A DNA stretch of 64,000 nucleotides from Amia ocellicauda (Eukaryota; Chordata; Actinopteri; Amiiformes; Amiidae): assembly GCF_036373705.1 (NCBI RefSeq), contig NC_089866.1:19747501-19811500 (forward strand). Reading direction: 5' to 3'. Each line of letters begins with the position of its first letter. Position 1 is the first letter of the stretch. This document shows, piece by piece, positions 46,492 through 56,806 of the stretch. The position numbers were made by a program, and so were the translations under genes. The notes beneath the pieces were generated by a model. It made no database searches. It saw nothing but the letters and a program-made list of their open reading frames with translations, and had not been told where the DNA came from.

Positions 46492-49184
46492 GTATGTTAG
46501 CCGGTCACTAAGAATCCCTTGTAGGTGCTTCAGTTTGTGTGCCATGTAGTTTATAGCGCTCAAATTGAATGCAGAGGTTGGCCATCTGAGTTTATAAGTG
46601 CTTTATTTGTGAAGTCTGACTGAATTGACCTAATATTGAGTTTGTATGTGGAATTCTTGAACAATAAGTGTTTTTTTTTTTTTTCCTTCTCTCCCCGTCA
46701 CTTTATCTTTGTAACGCCATGGGAACACTGACAGCTGGCCCTGTTTACACCAGGTGAGACGCATTTAAAGTTGTCATTTAGTTTCATCAGCTTTTGTTAC
46801 ATAAATCCCTGGAGGACATGTTTCAATGGAACGTTGTCCTTATTTTGGACTGTTGTGTTGGTTGTAGCACTGGCATGTGGTTCAGTCGTCAATCGGTCTG
46901 AAAATATACAATATACCAATGAGAGTGCCCTGGTATGCTGTGAATGAACAGTATGCTCTACTTTCACTGTACACATTGTGCTTGGTCTCAACACTTTGTT
47001 TTTATGACTGCAATTTCATTCTTAAATGTTTTTTTTCTTTTGCTGCTTACAGTGGTTAGAAACCAGGCCAAACAGACAAGTATGCCCAGTTTGCAAAGCA
47101 GGAATTAGTCGTGACAAAGTTATCCCATTGTATGGCAGAGGGAGTACAGGCCAGCAAGATCCACGGTAGGCAAAACAAAAAAAACACTTAAATGTTTTCT
47201 CACATTCAAAACTAAAATAAAGATGATTTGTTCACATGCCTTTTTTTAGTCATTGATGTATTTGTCCCCTTAGGGAGAGAACCCCCCCAAGACCTCAAGG
47301 ACAGAGACCCGAACCAGAAAACCGAGGGGTAAGTTAAAGGGAATCATTTATTTTTCTTCTATAGGGGCTCCCTGTAGTTGCACACACTTGTATTCCATAG
47401 AAGCTGCTTTCATTCATGTGCAATTCTTGTTGTTTTTTTGCCTGATTAGCAGATTAAATGAAAAAGATAATATGATTAAAAAAAAAAGCCTTTTGTATAT
47501 TTTCAGATGTTTTCTTGTGCAATGTCACTAAAATACACAGACATTTGTAATAGAGTACCCTTCATTACAAATGCAGTATCTGATGAAACAATTGCATGGA
47601 TCATAGCAGTTGCCAGACAGTTGCACTATTCATTAAGAAAAGTACTATCCTTTAGGGACTTATTATGGTATGTTTCTTAAAGCCCCTTCGGGAAGGCTTT
47701 CTTTAGTGTCTCGAAGCCTTCCATCATTTTTGTCCTTATATTGCATCATACATATTTTTTCCTTCTGCTGTCAGCTTTGATCTTCCTTTACCTGTTTTTA
47801 ATTTTGTTTATTGTGTGACTTTACATTTTGCCTTCTTATGACCTTTAATGATGTGAATTTGCAGCATGTAAGAATTGACCTAGCCATGTGATTTGTGGTA
47901 GACTGTTAATAATAAAAATATATTCTGTGTCCTTTTATCATCTGCCCGAAAAGGATTTATGCTTTGACAAAATCTTTGACAAAAATCAGTATAATTACAT
48001 TGTTCAAATGTAAACCTAATTTAAAGTACATATGTTGGAGTCTTAACGATACATTTTCATATATACAATTAATGAATCGGCTGTCTGAGCCGATGAGTCT
48101 TTTGCATTGTAAAGCTCAGCTTTTGATGTTTTAGAGAGATGCAAATTCACTGGTGGCAGCTGGAGTTCATGTTCACTGCTTGCAGAGATGGTGTCACTGA
48201 TGCCAATCTCCAGCTCTCATTTCAGCACAGACAATTGACACTTCCTGCAGTAATGTTATTCTTCATTATTTTGCACAATTTCAGTACTTCTGTGGGGTGC
48301 CTGCTTAATTATAGAAGTGCCACACGATACAGCTCAGGGAACCAAATCGATCTTCATGGTTCGAGCAGTACACTGCTATGCTATTTCCAGTTGTTTGAAA
48401 CCTTGATAACCATTTCATTAATCTAGCACATATATATATTTCTCTCCTTCCTCTCTCCTCAACCTGTTGCCTCCCCCCCCCCCATTATTTTATTTTAAAT
48501 GTGTGTGTATGTGTATATATATATATAATTCTTTCAAAATCTGTTTTTATAGGGTTTTCAGGGGTTTGGTTTTGGAGATGGAGGATTCCAGATGTCCTTT
48601 GGAATAGGAGCTTTTCCGTTTGGCATTTTCGCCACAGCCTTTAATATTAATGATGGGAGGCCACCACCAGGTAAATAAATAAACTCTGTGTTAATCATTT
48701 ATTATGATTTTACAGAGGCCTGGGTTAAATGAAAACTTAAAAAAAACTGTCATATTTTTGATTTAATCTACATGAACGCAACATGATAAATTATGGAACA
48801 AAGCCTAAAACAGGAATGTGTATACGGCCTGAAACCTGTATTTTGGAAGATATTTGGTTTACTACTACAGGAAATGTAGTTGCAACATTTAGATTTAAAT
48901 TGTTAAATGTTAATTTCATTACAATATGGATTTACAAACTTCAGTGTGTTCATTTCCCATGAACAGTAATGTAGAATAAGTGTATCTTTAGTGTCTTCCT
49001 ATTCATTTTCATAAAACAAACAGGTTGTAAACACCACCAGAACATGAAAAGATAATTAATTTATATTTGTGTTGTTCCTTGTCAAGCTGTCCCAGGCACC
49101 CCACAGTACATGGATGAGCAGTTCCTGTCCCGCCTCTTCCTGTTTGTGGCCCTTGTGATCATGTTTTGGCTCCTCATCGCATAG
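46316..49184 (+). CDS. rnf185: RNF185, ER-membrane RING E3 ubiquitin ligase
   Basis: Six coding pieces join to 192 codons plus stop, the same length as I recall for human RNF185: 46316-46491, 46735-46753, 47053-47165, 47274-47328, 48553-48670 and 49087-49184. The N terminus is Ala/Ser/Thr-rich (residues 1-35). A C3HC4 RING follows with Cys39, Cys42, Cys54, His56, Cys59, Cys62, Cys76 and Cys79. Then comes a polar linker ([15 protein letters not shown]), a Gly/Phe-rich hydrophobic segment and a C-terminal anchor ([16 protein letters not shown]). Known role: ER-associated degradation of membrane proteins and, as reported, mitochondrial autophagy. Near identity with the mammalian protein from the RING onward leaves little doubt; the N-terminal 35 residues diverge. 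The close paralog RNF5 is shorter and differs in the linker. Confidence 0.98.
46735..46753 (+). CDS. rnf185: rnf185 exon 3, 19-nt microexon
   Basis: Flanked by ACTGACAG and GTGAGA. It supplies the last base of Cys59, then WPCLHQ, including zinc ligand Cys62. The human protein has the same residues. Without it the frame shifts and the RING is destroyed. Confidence 0.95.
47053..47165 (+). CDS. rnf185: rnf185 exon 4 (end of RING)
   Basis: 113 nt, phase 0 to 2. Encodes [17 protein letters not shown] and [18 protein letters not shown]. Donor GTAGGC. Confidence 0.97.
47274..47328 (+). CDS. rnf185: rnf185 exon 5 (Pro-rich linker)
   Basis: 55 nt, phase 2 to 0. Encodes [19 protein letters not shown]. 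Donor GTAAGT. Confidence 0.96.
47329..48552 (+). other. rnf185: rnf185 intron 5
   Basis: A 1.2-kb intron with a poly-C run (48474-48483) and a short TG/TA run just ahead of the acceptor. The open frame at 48139-48426 has no supporting motif. Confidence 0.7.
48553..48670 (+). CDS. rnf185: rnf185 exon 6 (Gly/Phe-rich segment)
   Basis: 118 nt, phase 0 to 1. Encodes [19 protein letters not shown] and [13 protein letters not shown]. Donor GTAAAT. Confidence 0.97.
49087..49184 (+). CDS. rnf185: rnf185 exon 7 (C-terminal anchor, stop)
   Basis: Coding part 98 nt, ending FWLLIA and TAG at 49182-49184. The hydrophobic tail of about 18 residues anchors the protein in the membrane. Confidence 0.97.
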
Positions 49185-51420
49185 AAGGAAAGAGGGTAGT
49201 GCAGATACTATGGCAATCTTTACATTTCCAGGAAGTATAACAAGAAAACATCTGAATAATTAAAACAATAGTTTTTCAATACAGCTTTTTCATTTGTGAT
49301 TGGGCAGAGGGGTTACAAATGAGAATTCAGTAGACAATTGTAATGAAAAAGAATGGCAACATAAGAATGGAATGTTCAGCCCTTAATCATCTGTGGACAT
49401 TACAGCTTAATAAAGAGGGTGCACTATAGCATACGTGCCCTTTTCAATATACTGTCCTTTTCATGACAATGGATGTTTGTATAAATACTAAGCTACTGGA
49501 CCTGACTAGACAATGGCGGGAGGAGGGGACTTAAATATAAATATTTTACATTCATTTTGAATGGTTAAACAATGTACTTTTAACAAAAATAAGCCAGTAT
49601 TTATTTAGATCTGCATTTTAATATGTTGGCACTAATTGTTTTCATGTTAATGCAAATATTTTAATGTTCTTGAAAGAGATGTTGAACTTGAAAGAGGATA
49701 TCTATATAAAACATTGTATGCATTAGGTACAATAATGCATTGTCTTTTCATTTACATTTAACTAAAAAATGGATTGTGTAAAAATGTTTTAGAATTTTTT
49801 TTGTATTATTATTATTTCTATTATTAATTACTATAACCCTGCCTTTTCAAGTTCCAATTGAAAGTTTCACTTCACTGCTGGACACATTAATGGTATATGT
49901 CTTTTTGGAGCTGTGGAATAATTGTATTGTTAAAAATAATAATAATAATAAATAAATGTCTCGACAGAGATGTATGAGTTCAAGCCAAAATTATCCAACT
50001 AAATAAATCGCCTTCCTCTTTTTAAAACTGTTCATGTAAATTGGAGAATACCTGCTAGTGTGTGGAACACCCCTCTTTAAAGAATTGTTAAAAGAGCATT
50101 GAGAGATGATTTGTTGGTATGAACCTAATGCCCACTGCTTTCAACAAGAAGGGTTATGCACTGCCATAGACAGAGGTCAATGTTGAGCTGCTTTTCAGGG
50201 CTAAGTGTTCAGTGGGACAATATATTGTTATAGTGCTCTTAGTCATTACTTTAAACATAGTGAGGTGGTCAAATGAACCGCCAGGTATATGAATACGTTT
50301 CTAAATTTAGCTTCATGTACTTCGTTAACCATTACCCTTCCACTGAGTGTCTGAGTTACAGGATTATTCTAGTTGTAATATAATATTTAGCTGAAGCTGG
50401 ATGGAAATTTCTGCTTAGAACCATAGGCTGAACTTTGTCATCTTACAAAATCAAAATTCAAGAGTGACCTCTGTGAGTGTGCAACTCGGTACAGTAAAGT
50501 GGAAAATATGAAACCATGACATCAGCATAAAATGAATATTTAATAATAATAATTTAATAATATTTAAAAAGCAACGCCTCCCCACTGACTTTGGCCATTC
50601 TGGTGGCAGCAAAGATGGAAAGGGCTTTCATTGTGTTCTCTGCAATATGTGGAAACTCAGCAGCAGCATTTCATTTGCTTGACTTGGTACCATTTGGCTC
50701 TTTTATGTTGAATTGATGCTGAAATTTTTGTTTGTTTTTTATTATGTTACATCTCAAGGTTTTAATTCCAAAATGGTGGGCCCACTCGAAGCCTCTATGG
50801 TTGACACCATACACAACGACATGGGAAGGATTATAGTATTTTCTACACTGTAACATTTATGCAATAACAGTGACTTGCTTCACCATTGTACACTTTTTGT
50901 TTGTTCTTTTCTTTTCATATTGTATAATTACATTTTGATTTAGTTTTGTTCTCCACCAGCTTTGAGCAGTTTTTTCTATGTCTTGTTTTGATTTTAGAAA
51001 GAATTGAAAACTGGTTCCATTTAGACATTTCTTAGATTAGGGTTTTGTCACACTTCTGGTATGTAAATAACAAACGAGCTTTAGTGGAGGTCATCAATGT
51101 TCACCTAGTTGTTTCTTACCTTTGAATTTTTAATTAACCAATGGATATTAACATGAACAGTATAAGATTTTTTGTTAAAAGTAACATTTATTCACTGCCT
51201 CGCCGATTTTAACTCTTCTGTGTGCAATACTGTACTTCTAAATAAATGTATTTTTGAAAAAACTCTTTCAAGCTTAGTTATATTAATGTCATAAAAGCTT
51301 AAGGAGTGTACATGTGACAGTGCACTGAAAGCTTAATGTCTATAAGAATATGTATATTTTTTATCACCACTTTTTATTGTGTGTTTAGTGCCATTATGCA
51401 ATAAAAATGGGTCAAAGTAT
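49185..51420 (+). other. rnf185: rnf185 3' UTR with several polyadenylation signals
   Basis: AATAAA signals stand at 49409-49414, 51241-51246 and 51400-51405, with others near 49.95 kb. The long AT-rich region without open frames fits a 3' UTR of about 2.2 kb, with an optional short form of about 0.25 kb. The end used is inferred, not seen. Confidence 0.6.
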
Positions 51421-52242
51421 TTTGGATGAACACTGGTCTCCAAAACACCCTGATTATGCTCAGAACAAACCAATCTAATGCAAGGCTATACTAAATGTGC
51501 TAGATGTCAGTATTGCTCCGTGAAAATGGTCCTGCTGCTTAAAGGACCAACTAAACTGATCCACAGCTAGAGTGAAGTAGTGTAAACTAATTAAGGACGC
51601 TGTTCAGGCTTGTGTACATGTATATACATGACTTAACATTGTGCTTTAGAGGTCGAAACCTGGAAAATGTCTGTACATTAAACTATAATAATAATGTATA
51701 TTTTTCCAACTGTCTAAAAAAACATCGGCGTTTTAAAAATGCTAAAAGTGCTCAAGTTTAGTGGTAAAGCACAGGTGAAGTGCCGGTGTATAAGGGATGG
51801 GTAGATAATACAGACACTTGCGTGGCTAAGGGATGTAAAGCAGGATATCCACGATGTCTATGGGATAGCGTGCATTTTTTTGCATATGTCTACTCGGTCC
51901 CTATTGGTGACTGGTGGGGCTGCAGCTTATTGACCGACCGACCGCCTGGCGACGGGACTGTTTCAGCTGCAACTCCTGTTCCAGGTGTTGCCGTTTGATC
52001 CCTACAGGTCTCCGTACTGGAATGTCAAGTGCATGACGTCATTCACCCTGCCAACAAGAAACTCCAGCAAACTCCCGGCAGAGCTGTTTCGCTTGTCTGT
52101 GAAGAAGAGGAATTTAAAGCCCAAATCTCAGTCACAGAAAAGCGTTACGTAACGCGGCGGTGCATCTCTTTCCCCCGACGATACTGCGGGGCCCCGGAGA
52201 ATCATGTGAACTTCAGCAAAACCAATCTCGACCAGCAGCTAG
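51421..52242 (+). promoter_or_regulatory. limk2: rnf185-limk2 spacer and limk2 upstream region
   Basis: This lies between the last likely rnf185 signal and the limk2 ATG. CpG density rises after 51.9 kb. No TATA box is clear. It contains the 14-bp palindrome described next. The 5' UTR of limk2 must start somewhere here. Confidence 0.5.
52142..52155. promoter_or_regulatory. limk2: D-box palindrome GCGTTACGTAACGC
   Basis: A perfect 14-bp palindrome around TTACGTAA, the consensus site of PAR-bZIP and NFIL3 factors (clock-output regulators), about 90 bases ahead of the limk2 start codon. Whether it lies in promoter or 5' UTR is unknown. Confidence 0.45.
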
Positions 52243-52258
52243 ATGGACGAACTGGAAG
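52243..52258 (+). CDS. limk2: limk2 exon 1, start codon
   Basis: 16 coding nt: ATG GAC GAA CTG GAA G, then donor GTGAGC. The ATG has A at -3 and G at +4. Phase 1 fits exon 2. Confidence 0.85.
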
Positions 52259-55238
52259 GTGAGCTGTTCATTTGAACTGACTGGCTTTACGATACGACCT
52301 GACAGCGTGTTTCTTTATTCACTCATCAATTAAGTTGAATACTTTAACGTCGGTTCAGTGTGTCGTGAAGAATAATTACCATTAGGTTTGACTAGCTTTA
52401 AGTTACACTCGTTTGAACCGGGGCAAATGCAAAGGTGCGAGAACAAGTTCAGTCTGGTGTTAAATCAGTCAAACAAACGACATCACAGATCCACATCTCT
52501 TTTGTGACCAGAAGCTGCTTCACTTATTAAAAGCATCTGCCATTGTTATAGTTGACCTGAATCCACATCCACTCCAGCAGTGCGTTGCCACAAAACACAC
52601 ACACGGGTGTAGCTCCTAAAAGGTGTCCGTTTACCTTTTTTAGAGAGGAAATTGATAGGACGTTTTGTGAAGTGTCCATTTGTACACTTTGAGCATTTGC
52701 TGCTTTTCTGCTTGCTAACAAAAGGCTTTGTGAATCTCAGACAATAGTGGTGACATTTTGGTTATTATTGTCCTTCTATTCGTTTTTTGCCACAAAAGTC
52801 TCTGTAAAGATACTTCTATACTTTTCTCCTTGCTAAAAATAACTCTTGATGGAACATAATAAAGCAAACCATATTTAGGCTGTGATTGTTTGGATGCTGA
52901 TCAACCTAAGCTTGGGTTACATAAGGAGAAGTTCCTGTTGGTTTCTTTGAGTGCTTTTATTCATACAAGTAAAGCTATCATGTTTAAATGTGAAATCCAT
53001 GTTATATGAAATGCACAATGTGATGTGTGAGTTAGGAAATGTCCTGTCTTGAGCACAAAATTACCTTTTGATTTCCCTTCTTGTATTTCTTTGTTGGAGG
53101 GACCAGTATCAGTGGCTCAGGGAGTGTTGGTATTGTTCATGTGTTTACTATGCTTTACGCCTCTCCAGGTAAGAAGGAGTGTCGCTGTGCTGGGTGTGGG
53201 GACAGGATCCAGGACGCTTTCTACATTCAAGTGCTCCAAGACATTTGGCACAATTCCTGCTTCCAGTAAGTTCATTGCCTGCCCTTCACTATAGATTATT
53301 AATGCCTGATTTGAGAAGTCAATATGTATACAACCAGTTATGCTCTGCCTTTGTTTTAACCATGAGAAACTGCCCCAGGACGCATCTTGGCGTTGTGACG
53401 CATATCATTGTAGTGTTATCCAATTTATGCTACAGCTTTTCCCAAATTAAAAGAACTAATGTACTTGCAGACCTTATAAATTGTAATCTGACATGTCTTG
53501 GCATATATCTTAATTCGTATCTGTGTGTCTGTTGAAGACAATGCACAACCTTTAATCTCCTCAGCTCAATTAAATCTCCAGGAGTTTAAAAGGAAATGCC
53601 TATACAGAACAAAGCCTGAAGTCTCGCGTGGAGCAAAAGTTTAACTTTTCAAACAATTCTGAATCGTGTTTCATAATTTATCATGGTTTTCATAATCATG
53701 GATAGTAATTAAAGTCATATTAATTGTCTGTGTGGTTTCCTGTATTGGATTTGGCTTTTAAGAATGCATCCGGAAAACGAACTTGTTTTTTGTTTTCAAT
53801 ATTATTAATTGCTTTCCACTGTTCAGTTCCTTGTGTTTAGTCTGAGTGCTATACTCTGTTTTTGTATGCATGCCAGCAAGGGTGGAGAGACTGTATTCTT
53901 ATTTTTCCCCCTTGCTAGTGATTTTGTTTGCACAGATCACAGATTAAATGCCTATCTTGTAACAATACTGATGGTAATCCACATGCAAGCAGGTCATGAA
54001 TTTTAAGGTCATAACTCAGAAAATATCTATTTCCTAAAAATGTTGGTGTTGGAAAGGCATATTGGCATTATTCTTTCCTATGGGTGCTTTTGGTTTTCTT
54101 GACAGCTGTGAACTTCAAATGTAACGAATCAAATGTTCTTTATCTCCCAGGTTTGAAAGAAAACGTGTATCCTAACCTTCTTGCCTATTGTGTATTTCAC
54201 ATTTTACAAAATCAGCTTTACTGTTATGTATTCTCCTGATTAGTTCATGACTTTAGAAGTTTTCAGAGAATAGTTAGATGTCTCAGTTTTCAGTCAATAC
54301 TTGTGTGTGGAATGAAAACTGAGACACCAGACTAGACCTTCATCTTATGCATTCAGATCCAAACATTGCAGATCTATTTTCGTAGAATTCCAATGCACGT
54401 ATCTGGAGATTGTGACAGCACCTTTACATTCACTTCCAGTGAAAAAGGGCAGGCTGCATTGATGAATAAAATCTAATCATTACAATCTCTCTTTGGGTGG
54501 ATTAGAAATGTCAATACATAGTCAGGAAAACTGTAGGAAAGGGTTAAAGGAAAGGAGATTGAAACAGAATTGGCTTGTTCATAAGGTAGTCTAGACTAGT
54601 GCTAATTTTATTTGGTGAATTGCACAGGATAACAATATACAAAGTATTCACATTTTCCACACATTATTTTGTAGTGGCTGCCATTATGAGCAAACATTTT
54701 CACTCCCTTTGCACTTTGTGGGTGAAATATTTATTGGTAGGAAATTTACTTTTGCACCTGTAACCATAGAAATATATTGAAATATCTCACTCTAACGTGA
54801 CAAACATTTTTACTCCCCAAAGTTTGGGAAAGTTAATCTACATTTCACTGCAGGTTCAAAAATAAGTTTAGCTTAACCATATACTAGAAGACAGAGATTA
54901 TTGTTTTTTACAAGTAAGAAAATCTTTTTTTTTTAATAGCGAAAATAAGATGTAGCCTAAGATGTATAGGTAGCAGGAGCCATATACTACAGAGTAGTGT
55001 TTAGATCAGGGGTTTTCAAACCAGTCCTGGAGTACTCCCTGCCCTGCTGGTTTGTGTTCCAACTGAGGTCTTAATTGCTTAATTGAAACCTTAATTGACC
55101 TAACAAAGCAATAATACCATTAAATCAAGTAATTAAGACCTAGGTTGGAACAAAAACCAGCAGGGCAGGGGGTACTCTAAACAGTTGTAGATTTCATGTT
55201 AAGTATGAAACTGTAGATGGAGCTTGAAATCTCCAACT

Positions 55239-55269
<31 letters not shown>

Positions 55270-56718
55270 GCTACACAATTTAAAAAGTGAAATGAAGCAA
55301 ATTAGTTCAATTGATGGTTCAATTAAGTAATTGAAAGCTCAGCTGGAACCAAAACCACCTGGGCAGGGTCCCCAGGACCAGGATTATCAACTAGTGGAAT
55401 TGCCCCTTCAACAAAAACATTTTTCTTAATGGATGCTCATTGTAGCTGTTAAAACAACTTGTGCACATGGTGGATGTTTAGTTTAGTTTTTACGGCCCAA
55501 AAAGATGTTTAATTGAGGTTAAGAACAAGTCATCTTATTTATTACACAATTGTATACAACAAGGATGTTTTTCAGTTTCATTAGAATTACAGTTGTGGGT
55601 TTGGCATGGTTTTCAGGTCCCTTACAAATCTACCTCCCTTGTTATGCCTCAGGAATCTGTGTGGGAGATTTACACTTTGTACTCCAGAAATCACAGAGAT
55701 CTACAGGTTTAATAATTTGTAAAGCAGTACCAAATAATTTCTGGAAACAGTGTGTCAGGTTATGTCCTGAAGCTTGTGTAAGTTCCTTTTGAAGTTCTGT
55801 TTTTCCTTGAACGGTTTGTTATACACGGAGGTATTTCCCCTTGTCAGCCTTCTCACTGTAGAATACAAAGGGTAAAGAGATTCGTAATGTTTTGATTTTT
55901 GACTAATTTTTCACAAATGGGTCAGTGGACTGCAAAGAAGAAGAAATCTGTGCTTCACTGAGAACCACTTTTAAAGATCTTTAAATCTTGATGCACAGCA
56001 CAATGCATTTTCGTTCGTTAAACTGAGACTCAATGACTGCTTACTAGTTTGTTTAACCGCTGCTCTTAATAGTTCATCTTTGGCACTCATTTGCTCCTCA
56101 GAGAAACCGAAGGGGAGGAGTTGATTGAATCAGTGTGATAAATAGAATGTTCTCCATGGAGTGTGATTTGGCTTTCTACACATTACAAACACAGCATTTG
56201 TGGTGTGTAGCTATTTCTTTGTGGAGACGACGCAAGATGCCTTTCTAAAACAGGTATTGCATAATGTTATAAAGGATGTTTTCAAGGGATTAGCCGGTTT
56301 AATGGGCACTTGCAGAATTTTCTTGCTTTGTCCTTAAGTCACCCAGCATTTAGCGAGACTTCATACTTTGTTGTCCTAATACATTTTTTACAGTCTCGTC
56401 TCACTGCCATAGGGCCATTACTACCGGTAGCATTTGCAATCCGTGTGTAGGCTTTCTGCGATGTAATATAAGCGTTCCTTGGATAATTATACATGGTTTT
56501 ATATTTCACTGTCAGCTTTTCAAAAAATGTTCTCAAGGCAGCCACTGAAATGTCAAGCAGCCAATTGCAAAGCAGCCCAGTCTTTTTCTAATAGGCCGAT
56601 TATGAGTAACAGGTTTTTCCTGAATACAATAAAGCAATTCTTCCGGCAGAGTGAGGCAAATGGAAAAAGGAGAGAGGAAAAAAACAAATCACTCTGCACT
56701 GTTTTTTTTTTTTTTTTA

Positions 56719-56806
<88 letters not shown>

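Noticed and set aside
48139..48426. 95-codon open frame in rnf185 intron 5
   Set aside because: The flanking exons join correctly without it, and no motif is seen.
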